Shown here: in pieces, positions 15,466 through 22,865 of the stretch
Numbering within the stretch: position 1 is the first letter of the stretch
How the letters are laid out: the number at the start of each line of letters is the position of its first letter
Made by a program: the position numbers and the translations under genes
DNA from: an uncultured Collinsella sp.
GTDB lineage: Bacteria > Actinomycetota > Coriobacteriia > Coriobacteriales > Coriobacteriaceae
Length of the DNA: 33,368 bases
NCBI GenBank assembly: GCA_958370325.1
Contig: CATXJW010000022.1
Span: 1-33,368 of the forward strand
Reading direction: 5' to 3'
Notes under the pieces: generated by a model
The model's input: only the letters and a program-made list of their open reading frames with translations
Told to the model about the DNA's origin: nothing
Database searches by the model: none

Positions 15466-16182
15466 ATGCCGGGCTTGGGAACAATCATCAACGTTGCGCT
15501 TTTAGTTGCGGGCGGTCTTTTGGGATTAGCGGGCGGCCGCTTCATTACACCGCGCATCCAAGACACGCTCATGAAAGCATCGGGGCTGTGCGTCCTGTTT
15601 ATCGGCCTGGGCGGCACCATGCAAAAGATGCTCATCATCGATGGAAAGGCGCTAGCGACCACCGGTACCACCATGCTCATCGTCTCATTTGCGCTCGGTT
15701 CGCTCATCGGCGAGGCCATCAACTTGGAGGCCGCCATCGAGAACCTTGGCGAATGGCTCAAGCGCAAGACTGGCAGTGAAGGCGATAACGAGTTCACCAA
15801 CGCTTTTGTCTCGACTTCACTCACCGTGTGCATCGGCGCCATGGCCATTGTGGGATCGATCCAGGACGGCCTGCTCGGCGACTGGTCAACGCTTGCCCTC
15901 AAGGGCGCACTGGACTGCATCATCGTCTGCACCATGACGGCCTCGCTTGGCCGCGGCTGTATCTTCTCCGCCCTGCCCGTCGCCGTGTTCCAGGGGACGA
16001 TCACGTTGTTTGCCGGCGCGCTCTCCCCCATCATGACCACAGCAGCCCTCAACAGCCTTTCGCTCGTAGGCTCCATGCTCATCTTCTGTGTCGGCGTCAA
16101 CCTCATCCGTCCTCAGACCTTCCGCACGGCCAATATGCTTCCCTCCATCGTCATCGCCGTCATATACGCCCTCCTGTTCTAA
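15466..16182 (+). CDS. DUF554 family membrane protein
   Basis: Polytopic inner-membrane protein, 238 residues, typical length for DUF554 (YdfK/YqgA-like) proteins, whose role is not firmly established. It starts MPGLGTIINVALLVAGGLLG and has the family-like FIGLGGTMQKML, VSFALGSLIGEAINLE and IGAMAIVGSIQDG segments, with about seven hydrophobic helices and a charged loop (LKRKTGSEGDNEF) in the middle. AGGAGG six bases before the ATG fixes the start. The in-frame extension upstream to 15397 lacks a ribosome site and is rejected. No terminator follows, so read-through into the downstream defence operon is possible. Confidence 0.9.
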   Translation: MPGLGTIINVALLVAGGLLGLAGGRFITPRIQDTLMKASGLCVLFIGLGGTMQKMLIIDGKALATTGTTMLIVSFALGSLIGEAINLEAAIENLGEWLKRKTGSEGDNEFTNAFVSTSLTVCIGAMAIVGSIQDGLLGDWSTLALKGALDCIIVCTMTASLGRGCIFSALPVAVFQGTITLFAGALSPIMTTAALNSLSLVGSMLIFCVGVNLIRPQTFRTANMLPSIVIAVIYALLF

Positions 16183-16204
16183 ATCGATCAACGCAGCGGT
16201 ATCT

Positions 16205-16233
16205 CGAACATCTGTTTGATGCTGTGCTATGAT
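16205..16233 (+). promoter_or_regulatory. Promoter of the TerB/ATPase/helicase operon
   Basis: Extended -10 TGCTATGAT (16225-16233) with a weak -35 (CGAACA, 16205-16210) at 17-base spacing, 36 bases before the GTG start of the TerB-domain gene. The A/T-rich 87-base gap carries no other feature. Confidence 0.55.
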
Positions 16234-16269
16234 ATGAGGTCACCGTAGCTGCGTTCGAGAGGAGGAGCG

Positions 16270-18030
16270 GTGGCCGACCAGGACATCAAGATGCTCATCG
16301 AGCGCATTATGGCCGAGGCCCGGACCCATCAGTCCGCCCGCTTCTCAAACGAAATCTACGCAGACGAGCCGATTCTCAAAACCGGCCGACAGATGCAGAA
16401 TTTCCTCCCCGACCAGTACCGTAAAATGCGCGAGATATCGCGCTGGCAGGATGACCCCAAGGGCGGTGCGGGCCGCTGGCTTTCGGAAGCCGAGCTTTTT
16501 TACCGCCAGGGCCTGCTGATGGCCGACTTTGAGGACGACTGTCCCTACAACGGCACCTTTAAGTCGTACTTTCCCACCTACAACGCCATGAGCGACCGGC
16601 AACTGCGCGGCTACTTTACCTGGCGTACCCAAGTGCGCCGCGGAACCGTCGAGGAAACGTCTACGTCCTTTGCCTTTCTGTATCTCTATGAGCTGATCTG
16701 CGGCATTGGCGTAGATAATCCACTCGATGGTTTTAACAAGATCAAGGCTTTTTGGGATGTCTATCGCGCCTTCGAGCCCGGCATCGACCGGTTTGCGCGC
16801 GTGTGGCTGCAAGATTACGCCGTGTTCCACGGGCTCGACCCCAAGCTGCTTCGCGACTCTAAAACCGTCATGTTCGACAACGCCCTTATCGAACTGCGGC
16901 GCGCGGCACGAGACCTTGTACCGGCACCGGCACCGTCCGGCCAGACCCCTAAGCGTCGCAAAACCTCCGAGCCCACGCTCCCCCTTCCGCCCGATGAGGT
17001 GCGCGAGGAGCGACTCATGACCGCCATCAACGCCCTCTCCACGTACAACCTAAGTAGCTCGCGGCTCGACCGCAGCCACCACCGCGATCTGCGCCACGTG
17101 GCGTGCGCCGTGTATGTCCGCATGGCGCGCTACTATGACACGCACCGAAAGACCGGCATCGTGGCGAGTTTATTTGGGGAGGAGACGGCAATGCCCTACA
17201 CCATGTTTGCCTCGGCCGTATTCTTTGCGCCCGAGCGCCACGAGGACTGCGAATACCGTCTGGACCCCATCCATATCTACCGTTGCCAAAACGGTTTTTG
17301 GGAATGCATGCGGATTCACGGCAGCAGACAAAAGAGCAGCAAACTTGGCGAGATGATGCGCGCCTGCGACCAACGCCTGCGCCTGGCCCTGGACCCTGCC
17401 CATCCCCTGAAGGAAGAAAAGGTCCCCAAATATCTGGCCAAGATTATCGATGACGAGATTGTGGCATGGCTTTCGTGGGACGCCGCACACCAGCCCGTCA
17501 AGATCGATATCGATTTGAGCCAGCTGGGGCACATTCGGAGCGCTGCCGCACAAACGCGCGAAGCGCTTTTGATCGACGAGGAACGCGAGGACGGCGCGTC
17601 CGCAGAAGCCGAGGCAGCGGACTCAGGGCAACCGGAAGCCGAGCCCGTAGCCGACGCGACGGTCGAGGCGGTCGCGGCGGCTGCAGGGCAGGACGAGTCC
17701 GACGAGCCGACCATATCCACCGAACAGTTTGGTGTCGTGGCACCGCTTCTCGCGCCGACGCCCGCGTTCGCAGCTGCTGCGCCCGCTGACGCCACGAACG
17801 AGCTCGCGCCCGCCGCAGACGCCTATCTCCGCGCGCTGCTCGAGCACAACGCAGTACAGGCGGAATCGGCGGTAGTGCAATCGAAGCAGAGCGAGGACAT
17901 GCTCGTCGATACCATCAACGAGGCGCTCTTTGACCTGGTAGGCGACACCGTAATTGAATTTAGCGCGGCAGGGCCGCAGATTATCGAGGACTACGAAGCA
18001 GACGTGAGAGGATACCTAGACCATGAGTGA
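16270..18030 (+). CDS. sngA: TerB N- and C-domain protein, Shango SngA-like
   Basis: A 586-residue protein, first gene of a three-gene operon. Residues ~30-200 match the TerB_N type region (QMQNFLPDQYRKMREISRW; EAELFYRQGLLMADFEDDC; YFPTYNAMSDRQLRGYFTWR; SFAFLYLYELICGIG). A middle helical region (about 240-430) is followed by an acidic Ala/Glu-rich low-complexity linker (about 435-530). The C-terminal ~45 residues (DTINEALFDLVGDTVIEFS, then IIEDYEADVRGYL) fit the TerB_C tail. The GTG start has GAGGAGG upstream. The stop overlaps the next gene by eight bases. In Shango the TerB-domain protein acts with an ATPase and a helicase against phage; the molecular role is not known. The symbol is given by gene order and domain content. 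Confidence 0.82.
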   Translation: MADQDIKMLIERIMAEARTHQSARFSNEIYADEPILKTGRQMQNFLPDQYRKMREISRWQDDPKGGAGRWLSEAELFYRQGLLMADFEDDCPYNGTFKSYFPTYNAMSDRQLRGYFTWRTQVRRGTVEETSTSFAFLYLYELICGIGVDNPLDGFNKIKAFWDVYRAFEPGIDRFARVWLQDYAVFHGLDPKLLRDSKTVMFDNALIELRRAARDLVPAPAPSGQTPKRRKTSEPTLPLPPDEVREERLMTAINALSTYNLSSSRLDRSHHRDLRHVACAVYVRMARYYDTHRKTGIVASLFGEETAMPYTMFASAVFFAPERHEDCEYRLDPIHIYRCQNGFWECMRIHGSRQKSSKLGEMMRACDQRLRLALDPAHPLKEEKVPKYLAKIIDDEIVAWLSWDAAHQPVKIDIDLSQLGHIRSAAAQTREALLIDEEREDGASAEAEAADSGQPEAEPVADATVEAVAAAAGQDESDEPTISTEQFGVVAPLLAPTPAFAAAAPADATNELAPAADAYLRALLEHNAVQAESAVVQSKQSEDMLVDTINEALFDLVGDTVIEFSAAGPQIIEDYEADVRGYLDHE

Positions 18031-19327
18031 TACCGCATCCGCAGCACCTCGCGTGCCCAAGCGCGTCGCTGCCGTCATTCTCAACTCGCTCAAGGGCGGC
18101 GTGGTCCCGCGCATCGGCCTTCCTTACATCACCGTAGGGCGCGAGGTCGAGATCCGCGCCCTGCTCACCGATCTGAGTCTCATCGCCGACGGTGGCGCGA
18201 GCTTCCGCTTTCTGGTCGGTCGTTACGGCGCCGGCAAGAGCTTTTTGCTCCAGACCATCCGCACGCACGCCATGGGCGAGGGATTCGTCGTCGCTGATGC
18301 CGACCTGTCGCCCGAGCGCCGCCTGCAGGGCGGTCAGGGACAGGGCCTTGCCACCTACCGCGAGCTCATCCGCAATATATCGACCAAGACGCGCCCCGAG
18401 GGCGGTGCGCTCAACCTTATTCTGGATCGCTGGGTCGCCTCGTGTGCCGACGTCGACGAGTCGGTCATCAATGCCCAACTGGCCCCGCTCGAGGAGATGG
18501 TCCACGGTTTCGACTTCACCCGCATGCTCCGCCGCTATCGCATGGCCGCATCCGGGGGCGACGAAGAGGCCATGAGCCGCGTGACCAAATGGATTCGCGG
18601 CGAATACCGCACCAAGAGCGAGGCACGCGCCGAGCTGGGCTCCTCGACCATCATCAGCGATGACGACTGGTACGACTACGTTAAGCTCATTGCGCGCTTT
18701 TTGGTCTGCAGCGGCTACAAGGGCATGTTGGTGCTCATCGACGAACTCGTGAATCTGTATAAGATTCCCAACGCCATCACGCGCCAATACAACTACGAGA
18801 AGATCCTGACCATGTACAACGACACGCTCCAGGGCAAGGCGCAGTACCTGGGCATGATCATGGGCGGCACGCCAACCTCCATCGAAGACCGCCGCCGCGG
18901 CGTGTTCTCCTACGAGGCTCTTCGCAGCCGACTCGCTCAGGGTCGCTTTGCGCGCGAGGACCTTAAGGACATGCTCGCGCCCATCATCCGCCTGCAGCCG
19001 CTCACCTACGAGGAGCTACTGGTGCTCATCGAAAAACTCATGCAAATTCACGCCGGCTACTTTGGCTGGACGCCCACGCTTACCGAGAACGACTTGGTGG
19101 ACTTCCTCAAGATCGAGTTCGGTCGTGTGGGAGCCGACACGCACCTAACACCGCGTGAGGTTATTCGCGACTTTATCGAGCTGCTCGATATCCTGTGCCA
19201 GAACCCCGACGCCAACGTAGCCGAGCTGCTGCAAAGCGTCGGCGGCGACGCGCTGGCGCCGGCAGCAGCAACAGGCGACACCGGCACCGCAAGCGGCGAC
19301 CGCAACTTCGCCGAGTTCACCATCTAA
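18023..19327 (+). CDS. sngB: BrxD-like P-loop ATPase (DUF2791), Shango SngB-like
   Basis: ATP-binding protein of 434 residues. Walker A is GRYGAGKS (residues 66-73), preceded by the typical YITVGREVEIRALL entry, and Walker B is LVLIDELV (about 236-243). The conserved GTPTSIEDRRRGVFSYEALRSRL stretch (split at about 290-312) is typical of the DUF2791/BrxD ATPases found in BREX and related defence operons. The ATG overlaps the end of the TerB gene by eight bases, so translation is coupled. A helical C-terminal part ends with an Ala/Gly-rich tail. Inferred role: ATP-driven motor or loader working with the TerB protein and helicase. No BREX methylase (PglX) or PglZ is present, which favours Shango over BREX. 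Confidence 0.85.
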   Translation: MSDTASAAPRVPKRVAAVILNSLKGGVVPRIGLPYITVGREVEIRALLTDLSLIADGGASFRFLVGRYGAGKSFLLQTIRTHAMGEGFVVADADLSPERRLQGGQGQGLATYRELIRNISTKTRPEGGALNLILDRWVASCADVDESVINAQLAPLEEMVHGFDFTRMLRRYRMAASGGDEEAMSRVTKWIRGEYRTKSEARAELGSSTIISDDDWYDYVKLIARFLVCSGYKGMLVLIDELVNLYKIPNAITRQYNYEKILTMYNDTLQGKAQYLGMIMGGTPTSIEDRRRGVFSYEALRSRLAQGRFAREDLKDMLAPIIRLQPLTYEELLVLIEKLMQIHAGYFGWTPTLTENDLVDFLKIEFGRVGADTHLTPREVIRDFIELLDILCQNPDANVAELLQSVGGDALAPAAATGDTGTASGDRNFAEFTI

Positions 19328-19370
19328 CCTACCAAAAAGGGACAGGTTTATTTTGGCAGGTTTTATCTGG
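19326..19370. repeat. REP-like stem-loop between sngB and sngC
   Basis: AACCTACCAAAA (19326-19337, beginning in the sngB stop codon) pairs with TTTTGGCAGGTT (19351-19362) with one mismatch, around the loop AGGGACAGGTTTA. CAGGTTTATTTTGG is then repeated imperfectly as CAGGTTTTATCTGG directly after. The GGGACAGGTTTATTTT core resembles dispersed REP elements associated with RAYT transposases in other bacteria (from memory, not searched). TTTTAT follows the stem, so it may also attenuate transcription before sngC. Confidence 0.5.
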
Positions 19371-19443
19371 GCAAACGTTGAAGCAGTAATGCAGCAAGCC
19401 GTTGCCAGCCGCGTTGAGAGATTCGTTGTTGAAAGGAGGCCCC

Positions 19444-21888
19444 GTGAACGCCTTTGACCGCTATGCCCCGTTTATCCAAGACTTCATCTACTCCCACGAT
19501 TGGGAGAGCTTGCGCTCTATCCAGGTTGCGGCGGCAGATGCCATCTTCAACACGCAGGACAATGTGCTCCTGACGGCATCAACGGCTTCCGGCAAAACCG
19601 AGGCGGCCTTCTTTCCCATCCTGACCGAGTTTTGGGAGAACCCGCCCGCAAGCGTGGGCGCCCTCTACATTGGCCCCCTCAAGGCGCTCATCAACGACCA
19701 ATTCGTCCGCCTCAACGACCTATGCGAAGAAGCCGATATCCCCGTCTGGCACTGGCATGGCGATGTCTCGCAATCACACAAGGCCAAACTCATCAAAAAA
19801 CCGAGCGGCATCCTACAGATTACGCCCGAGTCGCTCGAGGCGCTCCTGATCCATAAACACATGGCGATCCCGCGCATGTTTTGCGACCTGCGCTACGTCG
19901 TCATCGACGAGGTCCACTCGCTCATGCGCGGCGACCGTGGCGGGCAGACGCTCTGCCTTATCGAGCGACTCTCGCGCATGGCCGGCGTACAGCCTCGCCG
20001 CATTGGCCTTTCGGCTACCATCGGCGACCCCGAGCGCACGGGCGCCTTTCTCTCGCAGGGAACGGGGCGCGACTGCGTTATCCCCCGCTTTGAGGAACCG
20101 CGCCGCGTGTGGCGCATCTCCATGGAGCACTTCTACAACTCGGGCCCCCAGGCTCAGCAACGAGGATTCGTAGGCACAGGTCCACAAGAAGCCGAGGTGC
20201 TTGCTTGCGAGCGTATTGAGACGGCGGCGCCCGCGGCGCTGCCCGCATCCGGACAAGACATGTGCCACAGCGGACAGCTTGCACAGGAAGAACGCCGTCA
20301 ACGTCGCGAGCAGGCGCGGGGCAAGGCCGCTCCCAAAGACCGTCGCACTTCCTCGGCCCCCGAGGGCGAAGTCGACATCCCACGAGCGACCGAGCAGGCG
20401 CTTCTCAACCCCACCGACATCGCGCCCGAAAACGCCGATCCCGGCATGGGCTATATCTTCGAACACACCCGCGGGCGCAAGTGCCTGGTCTTTGCCAACT
20501 CGCGCGAGGAGGCAGAGGCCGTGTGCTCCATGCTGCGCAGCTACTGCGAGAGCCGGCACGAGCCCGACCGTTTTCTCATCCACCACGGCAATCTTTCGGC
20601 ATCGCTGCGCGAGACGGCAGAAGAGCTCATGCGCGACGAGGAACAGGCACAAACGACCGTCACCACCTCTACGCTGGAGCTCGGTATCGATATCGGCCGC
20701 CTGGAGCGTGCCTTCCAGATCGATGCGCCATTTACCGTCAGCTCCTTTTTGCAGCGAATGGGACGCACAGGCCGCCGCGATCTTCCGCCCGAGATGTGGT
20801 TTGTCATGCGCGAGGAGGAGCCCGAGCCGCGCACGATGATGCCCGAGACCATTCCGTGGAAGCTCCTGCAGGGCATCGCGCTCGTACAACTCTATCGCGA
20901 GGAAAAGTGGGTCGAGCCACCCGAGCTCGATCGACTCCCCTACAGCCTGCTCTATCACCAGACCATGTCGACGCTTGCCAGCACCGGAGAGCTCACGCCG
21001 GCAGAGCTTGCCCAGCGCGTGCTCACACTCAGCTATTTCCATCGCATCTCGGCCGATGACTATCGCGTACTGCTGCGTCACCTCATTAAGATCGACCATA
21101 TCCAAGTCACCGAGAGCGGCGGGCTCATCGTGGGTCTCGCGGGCGAGCGCATCATTAGCAACTTTAAGTTCTACGCCGTATTCCAGGAAAACGAGGAGTT
21201 CACCGTTCGCAGCGAGTCGGCCGAGTTGGGCACGATCGTCAATCCGCCACCGCCTGGTGAGCGCATCGCCATCGCCGGACACTGCTGGATTGTCGAGGAA
21301 GTGGACTGGAAGCGCCACACCGTCTTTGCCACGCAGGTCAAGGGCCGGGTGCCGGCCTACTTTGGCGACTGCCCCGGCGACATCAATACACACGTACTCG
21401 AGCGCATGCGCAAGGCGCTCAACGAGCACGCGACATATCCGTACCTCATGGGTAACGCACGGGCCCGCTTAGCGCAGGCTCGTCATACGGCCGATATTTC
21501 GGGTGCGGGAACCAAGCCGCTCATCAACCTAGGCGGCGATACCTGGGTGCTCTTCCCCTGGTTGGGAAGCTACGCCTTTTTGGCGCTCGAGCGCATGCTC
21601 AAGATTAAATGTGCCGCTGAGCTGGGCCTTCGCGGACTCGACCCGTCGCGCCCGTACTTTATGCAGTTTAAGATGAAGGCCGACGAGGAGACGTTCTTTG
21701 AGGTACTCGCAGCCGAGGCCGAGAAGGACTTCGATCCCATCGAGCTCGTCTATCCCGGCGAGGTGCCTTATTTTGACCGCTACGACGAGTTTGTTCCCGA
21801 AGAGCTCGTGCGCAAGGGCTTTGCCGAAGGCGTGCTCGACATAGAGGGCATGAAGCAGCGTGTCCGCAGCTGGCGCGACCACGCCTAA
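19444..21888 (+). CDS. sngC: Lhr-like DEAD/DEAH helicase, Shango SngC-like
   Basis: Superfamily 2 helicase of 814 residues. Visible motifs: Walker A TASGKT (47-52), GPLKALINDQ (Ia), TPESLEALL (Ib), DEVH (155-158), SATIGD (III), STLELGIDIG (V) and QRMGRTGRR (437-445, VI). The layout and winged-helix/Lhr-type C-terminal region match helicases of the Lhr/BrxHI group. Residues ~238-333, between the two RecA lobes, hold a charged, Gln/Arg/Glu-rich insert with low conservation potential. The GTG at 19444 is chosen for AAAGGAGG just upstream, rejecting an ATG-initiated extension from 19402. A 116-base gap with a hairpin separates it from sngB, unlike the tightly coupled sngA-sngB pair. Predicted to translocate on or unwind nucleic acid during defence. 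Confidence 0.87.
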   Translation: MNAFDRYAPFIQDFIYSHDWESLRSIQVAAADAIFNTQDNVLLTASTASGKTEAAFFPILTEFWENPPASVGALYIGPLKALINDQFVRLNDLCEEADIPVWHWHGDVSQSHKAKLIKKPSGILQITPESLEALLIHKHMAIPRMFCDLRYVVIDEVHSLMRGDRGGQTLCLIERLSRMAGVQPRRIGLSATIGDPERTGAFLSQGTGRDCVIPRFEEPRRVWRISMEHFYNSGPQAQQRGFVGTGPQEAEVLACERIETAAPAALPASGQDMCHSGQLAQEERRQRREQARGKAAPKDRRTSSAPEGEVDIPRATEQALLNPTDIAPENADPGMGYIFEHTRGRKCLVFANSREEAEAVCSMLRSYCESRHEPDRFLIHHGNLSASLRETAEELMRDEEQAQTTVTTSTLELGIDIGRLERAFQIDAPFTVSSFLQRMGRTGRRDLPPEMWFVMREEEPEPRTMMPETIPWKLLQGIALVQLYREEKWVEPPELDRLPYSLLYHQTMSTLASTGELTPAELAQRVLTLSYFHRISADDYRVLLRHLIKIDHIQVTESGGLIVGLAGERIISNFKFYAVFQENEEFTVRSESAELGTIVNPPPPGERIAIAGHCWIVEEVDWKRHTVFATQVKGRVPAYFGDCPGDINTHVLERMRKALNEHATYPYLMGNARARLAQARHTADISGAGTKPLINLGGDTWVLFPWLGSYAFLALERMLKIKCAAELGLRGLDPSRPYFMQFKMKADEETFFEVLAAEAEKDFDPIELVYPGEVPYFDRYDEFVPEELVRKGFAEGVLDIEGMKQRVRSWRDHA

Positions 21889-21976
21889 GACCAGTCTTTT
21901 CGGCACGGGGCTTGTTGAGCCACTTTGGGCATGACCAAGAAGTAGCTAAAAGAGCCCCACCACAAACAGACTGGTC
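21889..21976. repeat. Nested inverted repeats between convergent genes
   Basis: GACCAGTCT (21889-21897) recurs inverted at 21968-21976, and inside it GGGGCT (21907-21912) is inverted at 21953-21958. The structure fills the space between the end of sngC and the end of the convergent methyltransferase-like gene. It may be a two-way terminator, although neither strand has a clear T-run. Confidence 0.4.
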
Positions 21977-21989
21977 GCAGGGAGACGTG

Positions 21990-22865
21990 CTAGTCGTGGA
22001 GGGCAGTGCCAAGGAAGTCGGTGTCGAAGGGCACGGCTTCGGCAAAGGCGTAGTCGCCGTCGCTGGCGATGAGCAGGTAGTTTTCCTCGCCGCCGAACTC
22101 TGCATCGCCACATGGGACCACCCAGGCGCGGGCGAATACCTCGAGTGCCGTGGCAGCGCAGTCGCGAAGGAGCGTCACATCGCTCCCCCTGTTCGCACTC
22201 ACGATATTGGCCACGTAGATACCCCCGGGGTTCAGGCTGCCTCGCACCAAATGCAACGCCTCAACCGTCGCCAGCTCACGTACGGGCTCGGCACCGCCAA
22301 AGCAATCGCTCACGACCGCGTCGTAGCGACGATGGCCCACGCTCGTCACGCCCAGATACGAGCGAGCCTCAGCGGTAATCACTCGCAGGCGATCGCCCAC
22401 CGTGCGCTCCAGCTCGCCCAGGTAGAACCAACGGCGCGCCAGGCGCGTAATCTCGGCATCGTACTCAATGACGTCCATGCGCAAGCTCTCGTGCGACATC
22501 AGCGCAAACTTGGGATAGGCAAACCCGCCGCCGCCCAGCATAAGCATGCGGTCGATACCGTGACCATAAGCGTCACGCATTGCATCCTCGGCCTCAAACG
22601 CATCGTCAAACGCACGATAGTATGCAAAGACGGGCTCTGCCCAACGCTCGCCAACGTAACTCGCGCTTTGGTAGACGCCGCCTTGCACCAATACGCGGAC
22701 TTCGTCGCCGCCCTCATCGTGCACGCGTTTCACACGCGCCAACCCATTGCGGGTTCGCGCAACCTGCAGACAGGCAGCGCGAACAACAACGGCGGCCGCA
22801 CCAAGCGCCGCAGCTCCCAGGGCAACGCCGGCAACGACGCCGGCAGAAACACTCGGCTTGTTCAT
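21990..22865 (-). CDS. Spermidine-synthase-like SAM-fold protein with N-terminal membrane helix
   Basis: A 291-residue protein with a Rossmann SAM/dcSAM-binding fold of the polyamine synthase type. The N-terminal helix (VSAGVVAGVALGAAALGAAAVVV) is hydrophobic and probably an anchor. The catalytic fold shows MLMLGGGGFAYPKFAL (nucleotide loop), MDVIEYDAEITRLARRWF (acidic end of strand 2), YDAVVSDCFGG and LNPGGIYVANIVS. The usual spermidine synthase GGG(D/E)G core is present as GGGGF, lacking the acidic residue. Polyamine synthesis is therefore not assured, and such proteins are often only named 'fused MFS/spermidine synthase' by resemblance. The ATG directly follows the elp3 stop (TAGATG), so they form one operon. 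Confidence 0.8.
   Translation of the reverse strand: MNKPSVSAGVVAGVALGAAALGAAAVVVRAACLQVARTRNGLARVKRVHDEGGDEVRVLVQGGVYQSASYVGERWAEPVFAYYRAFDDAFEAEDAMRDAYGHGIDRMLMLGGGGFAYPKFALMSHESLRMDVIEYDAEITRLARRWFYLGELERTVGDRLRVITAEARSYLGVTSVGHRRYDAVVSDCFGGAEPVRELATVEALHLVRGSLNPGGIYVANIVSANRGSDVTLLRDCAATALEVFARAWVVPCGDAEFGGEENYLLIASDGDYAFAEAVPFDTDFLGTALHD

Noticed and set aside
16270..18030. Tellurite-resistance function for the TerB-domain protein
   Set aside because: No TerC, TerD or TerA genes are nearby; the coupled ATPase and helicase indicate defence.
19813..21429. 538-residue open frame antisense to the Lhr-like helicase
   Set aside because: Shadow of the helicase, whose complete motif set leaves no doubt about the coding strand.
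16270..21888. BREX system
   Set aside because: The ATPase and helicase resemble BrxD and BrxHI, but PglZ, PglX, BrxC, BrxA and BrxB are all absent. The TerB protein points to Shango.
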